A stretch of 64,000 nt of DNA, taken from Rhodanobacter sp. C06 (GTDB lineage: Bacteria > Pseudomonadota > Gammaproteobacteria > Xanthomonadales > Rhodanobacteraceae). Location of the stretch: assembly GCF_002001105.1 (NCBI RefSeq), contig NZ_MUNP01000058.1:62001-126000 (forward strand), in the 5' to 3' direction. Position 1 is the stretch's first letter; every line of letters starts with the position of its first letter. Both the position numbers and the translations under genes were made by a program. Positions 47,538 to 57,062 of the stretch are shown one piece after another. The notes beneath the pieces are model-generated. The model did no database searches. It saw nothing but the letters and a program-made list of their open reading frames with translations, and was not told the DNA's origin.

Positions 47538-50500
47538 ATGGGATTCTCGACGCTCTTCATCCGCCGCCCGATCGCCACCTCGCTGCTGATGGTGGCGATC
47601 CTGCTGCTCGGCATCCTGGGTTACCGCCAGCTGCCGGTGTCGGCGCTGCCCGAGATCGAGGCGCCCAGCCTGGTGGTCACCACCCAGTATCCGGGCGCCA
47701 GCGCCAGCACCATGGCGGTGCTGGTCACCACCCCGCTGGAGCGCCAGCTGGGGCAGATCTCCGGCCTCACCATGATGAGCTCGGACTCCTCCGCGGGCCT
47801 GTCCACGATCATCCTGCAGTTCTCGATGAATCGCGACATCGACGTGGCCGCGCAGGACGTGCAGGCCGCGATCAACCAGGCGCGCGGCGTGCTGCCCAGC
47901 AACCTGCCGTACCCGCCGGTGTACAACCGCGTGAACCCGGCCGACGCGCCCATCCTCACGCTTTCGCTGCAGTCCGACAGCCGGCCGCTGCGCGACGTCA
48001 ACGACTACGCCGACTCGATCCTCGCGCAGAAGCTGTCGCAGGTGCCGGGCGTGGGCCTGGTCTCGATCGCGGGCAACGTGCGCCCCGCGGTGCGCGTGCA
48101 GATGAACCCGGCGCAGCTCTCCAACCTCGGCCTCACCCTCGAGGACGTGCGCAGCGCGCTCACCCAGGCCAACGTCAACGCGCCGAAGGGCACGCTGAAC
48201 GGCAAGACACAGAGCTACTCGATCGGCACCAACGACCAGCTGAAGGATGCCGCCGAGTACCAGAGCACCATCATCAGCTACAAGAACAACGCGCCGGTGA
48301 TGCTCTCCGACGTGGCCAAGGTGGTCGACGGCGTCGAGAACGACCAGCTCGCCGCCTGGGCCAACGGCAAGCCCGCGGTGCTGCTCGACATCCGTCGCCA
48401 GCCCGGCGCGAACATCGTGCAGACCGTGCAGCAGATCCGCGCGATCCTGCCCGAGCTGCGCGCCGCGCTGCCGGCCGACGTGCACCTCGACGTGTTCGCC
48501 GACCGCACCATCACGATCCGCGCCTCGGTCGAGGATGTCGAGTTCACCCTGCTGCTGACCATCTTCCTCGTGGTGGCGGTGATCTTCGTGTTCTTGCGCC
48601 GGCTGTGGGCCACGGTGATTCCGTCCGTGGCGGTGCCGCTGTCGCTGCTCGGCACGTTCGGCGTGATGAGTTTCACCAGCATGTCGCTGGACAATCTCTC
48701 GCTGATGGCGCTCACCGTGGCCACCGGCTTCGTGGTGGACGATGCGATCGTGATGATCGAGAACATCGTGCGCTACATCGAGCAGGGCAAAGACGGCAAG
48801 GAGGCGGCCGAGCTGGGCGCGAAGGAGATCGGCTTCACCGTGCTGTCGCTGACCGTGTCGCTGATCGCGGTGTTCCTGCCGCTGCTGCTGATGCCGGGCG
48901 TCACCGGCCGCCTGTTCCACGAGTTCGCCTGGGTGCTGACCATCGCGGTGGCGATCTCGATGCTGGTGTCGTTGACGCTGACGCCGATGATGTGCGCCTA
49001 CCTGCTGAAACCCGACCAGCTGCCCGAGGGCGAGGACGCGCACGAGCGCCACCTCGCCGCCGGCAAGCGCACCGTGTGGTCGCGCACCGTGGGCTTGTAC
49101 GAGCATTCGCTGGACTGGGTGCTGGACCACCAGAAGCTGATGATCCTGGTCGCCGCCGCCACCGTGGCGCTGACCGTGTTCCTGTACATCGCGATCCCCA
49201 AGGGCCTGCTGCCCGAGCAGGACACCGGCATGATTACCGGCGTGGTGCAGGCCGACCAGAACGTGGCGTTCCCGGCGATGGAGCAGCGCACCAAGGCGGT
49301 CGCCGAGGCGCTGCGCAAGGATCCGGCGGTGGCCGGCGTGGCGGCGTTCATCGGTGCCGGCACGATCAATCCCACGCTCAACCAGGGCCAGCTGTCGATC
49401 GTGCTCAAGGACCGCGGCCAGCGCGACGGTCTGGACAAGATCCTGCCGCGTCTGCAGCAGGCGGTGGCCGGCATCCCCGGCGTGGCGCTGTACCTCAAGC
49501 CGGTGCAGGACGTGACGCTGGACAGCCGCGTCTCCGCCACCGAGTACCAGTACGCGCTGTCCGACACCAACACCGACGAGCTGTCGAAGTACGCCACCGA
49601 GATGACCCAGGCGCTACGCCAGCGGGCCGAGCTGGCCGACGTGGACAACAACCTTGCCGACCAAGGCAACGCGCTCAAGCTCACCATCGACCGCGAGAAG
49701 GCCAGCCGCCTCGGCGTGCCGGTACAGACCATCGACGACACGCTGTACGACGCGTTCGGCCAGCGCCAGATCTCCACCATCTTCACCCAGCTCAACCAGT
49801 ACCGCGTGGTGATGGAAGTGGCGCCGCAGTTCCGCACCACCACCGCGCTGCTCGACCAGCTCACCGTGCGCGGCAACGGCAACGGCGCGCTGACCGGTTC
49901 GACCGCCACCAGCTTCGGCCAGCTGAAGTCCAGCAACTCGGCCACGCCGTCCGGCATCGGCAACACCGGCAACGTGGGTTTCCAGATCGGCGGCGGCGGC
50001 ACCATCCCGCTGTCCTCGCTGGTCAGCGCCAAGGTCACCAGCGCGCCGCTGGTGATCAGCCACCAGCAGCAGCTGCCGGCGGTGACGCTGTCGTTCAACG
50101 TGGCGCCGGGCTACTCGCTGTCCGACGCGGTGTCGGCGATCCACCAGGTCGAGGCGCAGCTGGCATTCCCGCCCACGGTGCGCGGGGAGTTCATCGGCAA
50201 GGCGGCGGAGTTCTCCAACAGCCTCGGTGACGAGGTGCTGCTGCTGCTGGCCGCGATCGTGGTGATCTACATCGTGCTGGGCGTGCTGTACGAGAGCTAC
50301 ATCCACCCGCTGACGATCATCTCCACCCTGCCGCCGGCCGGCGTGGGCGCGCTTCTCGCGCTGATCCTGTTCGGCATGGACTTGTCGGTGGACGGCATCG
50401 TGGGCATCGTGCTCTTGATCGGCATCGTGAAGAAGAACGCGATCATGATGATCGACTTCGCGATCGAGGCGCAGCGCAAGGGCATGAATGCGCGCGACGC

Positions 50501-50780
50501 GATCCACCGCGCCTGCCTGCTGCGCTTCCGCCCGATCATGATGACCACCGCGGCGGCGATGCTGGGCGCCTTGCCTCTGGCTCTGGGCAGCGGCATCGGC
50601 GCCGAGTTGCGCCGGCCGCTGGGCGTGTCCATCGTGGGCGGCCTGCTGCTCTCGCAGCTGGTGACGCTATACACCACGCCGGTGATCTACCTGTACATGG
50701 AGCGCTTCCAGGATTGGCTGCACGCGCGCCGCGAGCGTCGCCTGCTGGCCCGCGCCCAGGCCGACGGTACGGCGCATTGA
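47538..50780 (+). CDS. RND multidrug permease 1 (MdtB-like)
   Basis: 1080 residues from ATG 47538 (MGFSTLFIRRPIATSLLMVAIL). HAE-1 features: VVDDAIVMIENIVRYIE with TM4 acidic residues, FDxxRQ-like DAFGQRQISTIF, 12 membrane segments and two large periplasmic loops. With the second permease and the adaptor it matches the MdtABC/MuxABC layout, where the two permeases form a mixed trimer exporting bile salts, novobiocin or similar. A Gly/Asn/Ser-rich stretch near 800 (GNGNGALTGSTATSFG) is an unusual insertion. The TGA stop lies at the edge of a mobile repeat. Confidence 0.92.
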   Translation: MGFSTLFIRRPIATSLLMVAILLLGILGYRQLPVSALPEIEAPSLVVTTQYPGASASTMAVLVTTPLERQLGQISGLTMMSSDSSAGLSTIILQFSMNRDIDVAAQDVQAAINQARGVLPSNLPYPPVYNRVNPADAPILTLSLQSDSRPLRDVNDYADSILAQKLSQVPGVGLVSIAGNVRPAVRVQMNPAQLSNLGLTLEDVRSALTQANVNAPKGTLNGKTQSYSIGTNDQLKDAAEYQSTIISYKNNAPVMLSDVAKVVDGVENDQLAAWANGKPAVLLDIRRQPGANIVQTVQQIRAILPELRAALPADVHLDVFADRTITIRASVEDVEFTLLLTIFLVVAVIFVFLRRLWATVIPSVAVPLSLLGTFGVMSFTSMSLDNLSLMALTVATGFVVDDAIVMIENIVRYIEQGKDGKEAAELGAKEIGFTVLSLTVSLIAVFLPLLLMPGVTGRLFHEFAWVLTIAVAISMLVSLTLTPMMCAYLLKPDQLPEGEDAHERHLAAGKRTVWSRTVGLYEHSLDWVLDHQKLMILVAAATVALTVFLYIAIPKGLLPEQDTGMITGVVQADQNVAFPAMEQRTKAVAEALRKDPAVAGVAAFIGAGTINPTLNQGQLSIVLKDRGQRDGLDKILPRLQQAVAGIPGVALYLKPVQDVTLDSRVSATEYQYALSDTNTDELSKYATEMTQALRQRAELADVDNNLADQGNALKLTIDREKASRLGVPVQTIDDTLYDAFGQRQISTIFTQLNQYRVVMEVAPQFRTTTALLDQLTVRGNGNGALTGSTATSFGQLKSSNSATPSGIGNTGNVGFQIGGGGTIPLSSLVSAKVTSAPLVISHQQQLPAVTLSFNVAPGYSLSDAVSAIHQVEAQLAFPPTVRGEFIGKAAEFSNSLGDEVLLLLAAIVVIYIVLGVLYESYIHPLTIISTLPPAGVGALLALILFGMDLSVDGIVGIVLLIGIVKKNAIMMIDFAIEAQRKGMNARDAIHRACLLRFRPIMMTTAAAMLGALPLALGSGIGAELRRPLGVSIVGGLLLSQLVTLYTTPVIYLYMERFQDWLHARRERRLLARAQADGTAH

Positions 50781-51106
50781 GAGCCTGTTTACGGTCTCCG
50801 TATGGCCCGCGTTGCCTTGCCGTGGCCGTCAGGTGGTGGCGCGTGGCGCAGCGCCTGCCTGCTGGCAGGCCAAGCCGCGCGCTGCCGCATGGCGGCCACG
50901 GCAAGGCAACCCCTGCACCCATCAATTCCGGGGCCGGGGCTGTTTGCCCACATCCCGGCGTCATCACTCGATCGTGGACAGACGTCCACTCCTCGCGCCT
51001 CAAAGCCGAGTCCATCCATGGACTCTCCCCGCGTGCCCTCGTTCTTCCTTGGCCTGCGCGCAAACAGCTCCCGGCGCGGACCATTCGGAGACCGTAAACA
51101 GGCTCT
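50780..51106. mobile_element. 327-bp MITE-like element between RND genes
   Basis: Terminal inverted repeats at 50780-50805 and 51081-51106, 25 of 26 bases matching, outer end GAGCCTGTTTACGG. Inside are nested perfect inverted repeats: 18 bp at 50811-50828 / 50893-50910, GCTGTTTGC (50939-50947) / GCAAACAGC near 51059, and the hairpin 51008-51025. No transposase ORF; no clear target-site duplication. Looks like a non-autonomous element of an IS5-like or related transposon; family is a guess. It fills most of the 471-bp gap. Confidence 0.8.
51008..51025. repeat. TCCR-loop hairpin (family B) inside the MITE-like element
   Basis: GAGTCCA-TCCA-TGGACTC, perfect 7-bp stem with the TCCA loop also found at 29577-29594. 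Confidence 0.7.
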
Positions 51107-51148
51107 GGGCGTACGCCACCTGGCACCGCGCGGCGGTGTCGCATCCAG

Positions 51149-51178
51149 CGCGGCGAAACGATCAACCGTTTCGCCGCG
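51149..51178. other. 12-bp hairpin before second RND permease
   Basis: CGCGGCGAAACG / CGTTTCGCCGCG perfect stem with loop atcaac, 73 bp upstream of the ATG at 51252 and 42 bp past the MITE-like element. No T-tract; may shape the mRNA. Confidence 0.6.
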
Positions 51179-51251
51179 TGCACGTTGAGCATGACATGAT
51201 TCGCAACATTGCCACCCGCTTTTCCACGCCGCCCCGCCACGGGTTCCGGGC

Positions 51252-54200
51252 ATGAACATCTCCGGCGCCTTCATCCGCCGCCCGATCGGCACCTCGCTGC
51301 TGGCGATCGGCGTGTTCGTGGCCGGCCTGATCTGCTACCTGCTGCTAGGCGTGTCGGCGCTGCCGAACATGCAGTTCCCCGCGATCTTCGTGCAGGCCAG
51401 CCAGGCCGGCGCGGACGCCTCGACCATGGCCGCCACCGTGGCCGCGCCGCTGGAGCGCCACCTGGGCCAGGTGCCGGGCATCGAGACGATGAACTCGCAC
51501 AGCTCCGAAGGCAGCACCTTCGTCTTCATGATGTTCAACAGCGGCGTGAACCTGGACTCCGCCGCACGCGACGTGCAGGCCGCGATCAACGCCGCGCAGC
51601 CCGACTTGCCCACCGGGCTCAATGGCACGCCGAGTTACGAGAAGGCGAACCCGAACGACGACCCGATCATCGCGATCGCGCTGACCTCGACCACGCAGTC
51701 GGCGGCGGAACTCTACAACGTGGCCGACACCTTGCTGGCGCAGCGCCTGCGCCAGCTGAAGGGTGTTTCCTCGGTGGACATCGCCGGCGCCGCCACGCCG
51801 GCGATCCGCGTGGACGTGAACCTGCGCGCGCTGAACGCGATGGGCATCTCGCCGGACGACTTGCGCAACGCGCTGGTCGCCGCCAACGTCACCTCGCCGG
51901 AGGGCTTCCTGTCCAACGGCAAGACCACCATGGCGATCAGCGCCACCGCCCAGCTGCACACCGCCGACGACTTCGCGAAGCTGGTCATCGCGATGAAGGG
52001 CGGTACGCCGGTGCGGCTGTCCGACGTGGCGCGCGTCTACGCCGGCACCCAGGACGCCTACCAGGCGGCCTGGTTCCAGGGCAAGCCGGCGATCCTGATG
52101 TACGTGTACAAGAAGGCCGACGCGAACGTGATCGCCACGGTGGACGAGGTGCGCGCCCAGCTGCCGCTGCTGCGCAATTACCTGCAGCCGGGCACGGTGA
52201 TGACGCCGTTCTTCGACGACACGCCGACGATCCGCGCCTCGCTGCACGAGGTACAGGCCACGCTGCTGATCTCGCTGGCGATGGTGGTGCTGACGATGGC
52301 GCTGTTCCTGCGCCGGCTGGCGCCCACCCTGATCGCCGCGCTGACGGTGCCGCTGTCGCTGGCCGGCGGTTTCATCGTGATGTACATCCTCGGTTACACG
52401 CTGAACAACCTCACCCTGCTCGCGCTGGTGATCGCGATCGGTTTCGTGGTCGACGACGCGATCGTGGTGATCGAGAACATCATCCGCCACATCGACGCCG
52501 GCATGACGCGCATGGAGGCGACACTGGCCGGCGCGAAGGAGATCGGCTTCACCATCGTCTCGATCACCGCCTCGCTGATCGCGGTGTTCATCCCGCTGCT
52601 GTTCGCCGGCGGCTACACCGGCATGTTCATGCACGACTTCGCGGTGACCCTGGTGTCCGCCATCGTGATGTCGGCGCTGGTGTCGCTCACGCTCACCCCG
52701 GCGTTGTGCGGGCGCTTCCTCAACGGCCATGCGGAGGCGGCCGAGCCGTCGCGGTTGGGCCGCGCGCTGGACCGCTTCCACGCCGGCATGCTGGCGGTCT
52801 ACAGCCGCGCGCTGAACTTCTCGCTGCGCCACGCGCTGGCCTTCTCGCTGACCCCGCTGGTGCTGATCGTCATCACGTTCTTCCTGTTCGGCGTGGTGAA
52901 GAGCGGCCTGTTCCCGGCGCAGGACACCGGCCTGATCTGGGGCCGCGCCACCTCCAGCGCCACCGTCTCGTTCGGGCAGAGCGAGCAGCGCATGCAGCGC
53001 CTCACCCACATGCTGATGTCCGACCCGGACGTGGCCACCGTGGGCACCCGCTTGGGCACCAGCCGGCAGGGCGCCAGCGGCTCGTTCAACATCGACCTCA
53101 AGACCCGCTCCGAAGGCCGCAAGGACGACACCTTCGCGGTGCTGGCGCGACTGACCGCCAAGGCGGCGAAGTACCCCGACCTCAACCTGCGCCTGCGTCC
53201 GCTGCAGGACCTGCCCAGCGCCAGCGGCGGCGGCACCAGCCAGGGCGCGCAGTACCAGATCGGCCTGCAGGGCAACGACCTCGCCGAACTGGAGCTGTGG
53301 CTGCCGAAGCTGGTGGCCGAGTTGAAGAAGAATCCGAAGCTGCAGGACGTGGGCAGCGACGTGGACGAGGGCGGCCTGCGCCAGAACATCGTGATCGACC
53401 GCGCTACCGCGGCGCGCCTCGGCGTATCGATCGGCGCGATCGATGGCGCGCTGTACGACGCCTTCGGCCAGCGCCAGGTGTCCACCATCTACTCGGACAT
53501 CAACCAGTACAAGGTCGTGGTCAACGCGCTGCCGAACCAGACCGCCACGCCGGACGCGCTGAACCAGGTCTACGTGCGTTCCAGCGGGGGCAAGATGGTG
53601 CCGCTCACCGCGATCGCGAAGCAGGTGCCGGGGCTGGCGCCGTCGTCGATCACCCACCAGAACCAGTACACCACGATGGATCTCAGCTTCAACCTCGCGC
53701 CCGGCGTTAGCATGGGCGAGGCGATGGCGATCATCCAGGCCACCGTGACGAACATGCGCATGCCCGGCGACATCAAGCTCAACCTCGGTGGCGACTTCCG
53801 CCGCTTCCGCGACTTGCAGGGCGGCATGCTGTGGCTGGTGCTGGCCGCGGTGCTCACCGTCTACATCGTGCTGGGCATGCTGTACGAGAACCTGATCCAT
53901 CCGGTGACCATCCTGTCCACCCTGCCGGCGGCGGGCGTGGGCGCGCTGATGGCGCTGTGGCTCACCAATACGGAACTCTCGGTGGTGGCGCAGATCGCGC
54001 TGGTGCTGCTGATCGGCATCGTCAAGAAGAACGCGATCATGATGATCGACTTCGCCCTGGTGGCCGAGCGCGAGCACGGCAGGAGCCCGCTGGAGGCCGC
54101 GCACGAGGCGTGCCTGGTGCGTTTCCGCCCGATCATGATGACCACCATGGTCGCGATCCTCGCCGCGCTGCCGATCGCCATCGGCCTGGGCGAAGGCAGC

Positions 54201-54389
54201 GAGCTGCGCCGCCCGCTCGGCATCGCGCTGATCGGCGGCCTGCTGATCTCGCAAAGCCTCACCTTGCTCTCGACGCCGGCGCTGTACGTGGTGTTCTCTT
54301 GCCTGGGGGCACGCTTCAAGGCGTGGCGTGCGCGGCGCGCCGAAAAGCGCCGCGGTCGGCGCGCAGAGCCGGTGCGGCTGCCAGGCTGA
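51252..54389 (+). CDS. RND multidrug permease 2 (MdtC-like)
   Basis: 1045 residues. MNISGAFIRRPIGTSLLAIGVFV start, VVDDAIVVIENIIRHID in TM4, DAFGQRQVSTIYSDINQYKVV, 12 membrane segments; intact. It is clearly homologous to, but diverged from, permease 1, as in MdtB/MdtC pairs. It should be in the same transcript as the adaptor and permease 1, though a 327-bp inserted element separates them. Ends in an Arg-rich tail. Confidence 0.92.
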   Translation: MNISGAFIRRPIGTSLLAIGVFVAGLICYLLLGVSALPNMQFPAIFVQASQAGADASTMAATVAAPLERHLGQVPGIETMNSHSSEGSTFVFMMFNSGVNLDSAARDVQAAINAAQPDLPTGLNGTPSYEKANPNDDPIIAIALTSTTQSAAELYNVADTLLAQRLRQLKGVSSVDIAGAATPAIRVDVNLRALNAMGISPDDLRNALVAANVTSPEGFLSNGKTTMAISATAQLHTADDFAKLVIAMKGGTPVRLSDVARVYAGTQDAYQAAWFQGKPAILMYVYKKADANVIATVDEVRAQLPLLRNYLQPGTVMTPFFDDTPTIRASLHEVQATLLISLAMVVLTMALFLRRLAPTLIAALTVPLSLAGGFIVMYILGYTLNNLTLLALVIAIGFVVDDAIVVIENIIRHIDAGMTRMEATLAGAKEIGFTIVSITASLIAVFIPLLFAGGYTGMFMHDFAVTLVSAIVMSALVSLTLTPALCGRFLNGHAEAAEPSRLGRALDRFHAGMLAVYSRALNFSLRHALAFSLTPLVLIVITFFLFGVVKSGLFPAQDTGLIWGRATSSATVSFGQSEQRMQRLTHMLMSDPDVATVGTRLGTSRQGASGSFNIDLKTRSEGRKDDTFAVLARLTAKAAKYPDLNLRLRPLQDLPSASGGGTSQGAQYQIGLQGNDLAELELWLPKLVAELKKNPKLQDVGSDVDEGGLRQNIVIDRATAARLGVSIGAIDGALYDAFGQRQVSTIYSDINQYKVVVNALPNQTATPDALNQVYVRSSGGKMVPLTAIAKQVPGLAPSSITHQNQYTTMDLSFNLAPGVSMGEAMAIIQATVTNMRMPGDIKLNLGGDFRRFRDLQGGMLWLVLAAVLTVYIVLGMLYENLIHPVTILSTLPAAGVGALMALWLTNTELSVVAQIALVLLIGIVKKNAIMMIDFALVAEREHGRSPLEAAHEACLVRFRPIMMTTMVAILAALPIAIGLGEGSELRRPLGIALIGGLLISQSLTLLSTPALYVVFSCLGARFKAWRARRAEKRRGRRAEPVRLPG

Positions 54390-54402
54390 GCGGCTCTTGC
54401 CG

Positions 54403-54428
54403 CCCCTCTCCCGCGAGTGGGAGAGGGG
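54403..54428. repeat. CCCCTCTCCC hairpin repeat (family C, copy 3)
   Basis: CCCCTCTCCC / GGGAGAGGGG, perfect 10-bp stem with loop gcgagt, 14 nt after the RND stop. Probably ends or stabilises the pump mRNA; no T-tract. Confidence 0.65.
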
Positions 54429-54630
54429 GAAAGCGCGTTGCGGCAGGCGACCAGAATCGCCTTGTCCCGTGCGAAAGAGATCGCCACGCTCCTGTACCAG
54501 GAACGGTGCCGCGTGGCGTCGATGCGATTACCCGGCTGAACGCGCAGCTGCCATCCCCACGCGCAAACGCGCCCATCCCCGTAAGATGACAGCCCGGCGT
54601 CCGCCGGATTGCCATCAGGGGGCATGCAGC

Positions 54631-56349
54631 ATGGTTCGGTTTCCGTCGCGTTTCACGCGCAGCGGCGTGGTGCGGGCATGCGCCGTGCTGGCCTTCGCGG
54701 CCTGCGCCTGGGCGACGGTGTGGCCGGAACCGGAGCCCTTGCAGAAGCTGTTCGTGCTGGTGCTGCTGCTGTTCGTCGCCGCTGCGCTGCTGTGCGCCAC
54801 CGTGCGCCTCGCCTTTTCGCTGCTGCTGGGTGGCGGCCTGTTCCTCGCGCTGCGTTTCATCTCCAACCTCAAGGAGACGTATCTCGAAACGGCGCTGATG
54901 CCGGCGGACTTCGTCTACTACGCGCGCTCCAGCCTGGTCGCCACGTTGCGCCATTACCCGCACCTGTACCTGCTGGCCGCGGGCGTGCTGCTGCTGGTGC
55001 CGCTGCTGCTGGTGCTGGCGTGGCGGCTGGACCGCCCGCTGTTCGCGCGGCGACATGGCTGGAGCGGGGTGGCTTGGCGTGTGGTCGGCATGTTGCTGTG
55101 CGTCGTGGCGTTCCGCGCCTGCCTGCTGCCGGAGGGGCCGTTCGCCGGGCTGCACGACCGGAACGTCTGGGACAAGCTCTCCGACGACGCCCAGCTCACC
55201 AACTTCTTCATCAACCTCAACGACGCCGGCGTGAAGGTGCCGGCGATGTCCGACGACGGCACGGCGCAGCGCGAGTGGGATGCCACCGCGAGCGGCCGGC
55301 CCGGCACGTGGCCGGCGCCGTATCCGGACATCGTGCAGGTACTGGAGGAAAGCACCTTCGACCCCTCGATCTTCGCCGCCTGCGACGTGCCGGGCTGCAA
55401 GTTCGCGCTGTTCCAGACGGACGCGCGCACGCGCGGCACCGGCCTGTTGCGCACGCACACATGGGGCGGCGGTACGTGGGTCAGCGAGTTCGCCGTGCAT
55501 ACCGGCCTGCCGCAGGACATCTTCGGCGCGGGCGGCATGTACGCGCCGTTCGTGCTGGCGCCGCACGTGCACGACACGTTGCCCGACCTGCTGCGCCGGT
55601 TGGGTTACCTCACCATCGCGATCTATCCCACCAACAGCGATTTCCTCAACGGCCGCGACGCGTATCGCGCCTATGGCTTCGACCATCTGTACGGCGCGGA
55701 GGAGCTGGGGCTGGACGAATGGGAGGAGACCGACGCGCAGATGTTCGCCGCGGCCAAGCGCGTGTACGACAATGTGAAGAAGCCGGGCCAGCCGGTGTTC
55801 GTGATGATACTCACGATCAACCAGCACGGTCCGCACGACGACAACCCGATGGCGAAGCTGCCGCCGCCCTGGCGCAACATGGTGCAGGGTCTGTCCGGCA
55901 AGGACGAGAGCGCGCTGGATTTCGACACCTACCTGTGGCGCCTGCACGATTCCGACGTGGCGATGCAGGGACTGGAGAACGATTTCCTCGACCGCGAGCA
56001 GCCCACCGTGCTGGTGCACTTCGGCGACCACCAGCCGTCCTTCGACGGCCTGATCCGGCCGCTGGCGCGCACGCTGCCGCCCGCGCTGGTGCCGGAGCGC
56101 GATTTCCTCACCTACTACATGATCAAGAGCAACTTCGCCGGGCCGCCGCTGCCCGGCTATCCCGCGCTCGACATCGCCTTCCTGCCGACCATGGTGCTGC
56201 AGGCCGCCGGTCTGCCCGCGGATCCCTATTTCTCCGCCGCCACCACCTTGCGCGAACGCTGCCAGGGGCGCTTCGACGACTGCCCGGACAGGGCGCTGCT
56301 GGCGTCCTACTACGCCTGGATCTTCCGGCGGCTGCACGTGTACGAGTAG
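54631..56349 (+). CDS. LtaS/OpgB-like sulfatase-fold phosphotransferase
   Basis: 572 residues. Four to five N-terminal membrane helices (up to about 165) then a periplasmic alkaline-phosphatase-fold domain: LEEST (E239/E240, metal site), GGGTWVSEF with T282 as likely nucleophile (compare LtaS GKTSDSEF), and FGDHQPSF near the C-terminus. LtaS-type enzymes transfer phosphoglycerol from phosphatidylglycerol; OpgB decorates glucans. Here the acceptor is unknown. Start ATG 54631 has CAGGGGG 9 nt upstream. It precedes two lipid-related genes at 8-nt spacing. Confidence 0.85.
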   Translation: MVRFPSRFTRSGVVRACAVLAFAACAWATVWPEPEPLQKLFVLVLLLFVAAALLCATVRLAFSLLLGGGLFLALRFISNLKETYLETALMPADFVYYARSSLVATLRHYPHLYLLAAGVLLLVPLLLVLAWRLDRPLFARRHGWSGVAWRVVGMLLCVVAFRACLLPEGPFAGLHDRNVWDKLSDDAQLTNFFINLNDAGVKVPAMSDDGTAQREWDATASGRPGTWPAPYPDIVQVLEESTFDPSIFAACDVPGCKFALFQTDARTRGTGLLRTHTWGGGTWVSEFAVHTGLPQDIFGAGGMYAPFVLAPHVHDTLPDLLRRLGYLTIAIYPTNSDFLNGRDAYRAYGFDHLYGAEELGLDEWEETDAQMFAAAKRVYDNVKKPGQPVFVMILTINQHGPHDDNPMAKLPPPWRNMVQGLSGKDESALDFDTYLWRLHDSDVAMQGLENDFLDREQPTVLVHFGDHQPSFDGLIRPLARTLPPALVPERDFLTYYMIKSNFAGPPLPGYPALDIAFLPTMVLQAAGLPADPYFSAATTLRERCQGRFDDCPDRALLASYYAWIFRRLHVYE

Positions 56350-56357
56350 CGCGCCGC

Positions 56358-57062
56358 ATGTCCGGACGCCGCGCCGCGCCGTACCCGCGCCTGCTCGCCG
56401 CGGCCACGCTGGCGGCGGCCGGCGCCGCGATCGCGGGCGCGCTGCTGGCGCGGGAGGCCCCCGGCTGGGTGTGGCTGCACTGGGTCGGCAAGCCGCTCGC
56501 CACGGTGCTGATTCTCGCGCTGGCGTGGCGGGCACGGCCGGCATCGTCGCCGCGCTATCGCCGCTGGATACTCGCCGGCATCGCCTGCTCGCTGGCGGGC
56601 GACGTCTTCCTGATGCTGCCGGGCGACCTGTTCGTGCCGGGGCTGGTGGCGTTCCTGTTCGCGCACGCCTGCTTGATCGCGGCGTTTCTCGGCGACAGCC
56701 GCTTCGCCGCGCCGGCGTGGCCGCTCGTGGCGTGCCTGGCCTGGGGCGCGGCGAACCTCGCCCTGCTGTGGAACGCGATCGATGCGTCGCTGCGCGTGCC
56801 GGTGATCGTCTACGTGGCGGTGCTGGCGACGATGGGCGGGCAGGCCTGGGCGCGGATGCGGATGCGGCGCGCGGATGCGGCCGCGCAGCTGGCCGCGCGC
56901 GGCGCGCTGGTGTTCATGCTGAGCGACAGCGTGCTGGCCTGGGACCGCTTCCGCGGCCCCGTGCCGCTGGCCAGCCTGTGGGTGCTGGCGGCGTACTATC
57001 TGGCGTTGTGGTGGATCGCCCGCTCGGTGCAGGGCGTACCGGTCGAACGCGAGGCGGCATGA
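56358..57062 (+). CDS. Lysoplasmalogenase (YhhN/TMEM86 family)
   Basis: 234 residues from ATG 56358. Eight or so short membrane helices; GKPLATVLILAL, GDVFLMLPGDLFVPGLVAFLFAHACLIAAF and FMLSDSVLAWDRF are the family's conserved membrane motifs with their aspartates. The family cleaves the vinyl-ether bond of lysoplasmalogens. Its TGA overlaps the next gene's ATG (ATGA), so the two are coupled. Confidence 0.85.
   Translation: MSGRRAAPYPRLLAAATLAAAGAAIAGALLAREAPGWVWLHWVGKPLATVLILALAWRARPASSPRYRRWILAGIACSLAGDVFLMLPGDLFVPGLVAFLFAHACLIAAFLGDSRFAAPAWPLVACLAWGAANLALLWNAIDASLRVPVIVYVAVLATMGGQAWARMRMRRADAAAQLAARGALVFMLSDSVLAWDRFRGPVPLASLWVLAAYYLALWWIARSVQGVPVEREAA

Noticed and set aside
50714..51292. 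Several overlapping ORFs in the RND intergenic region
   Set aside because: They arise from the inverted repeats of the MITE-like element, read on both strands, and have no start signals or domains.
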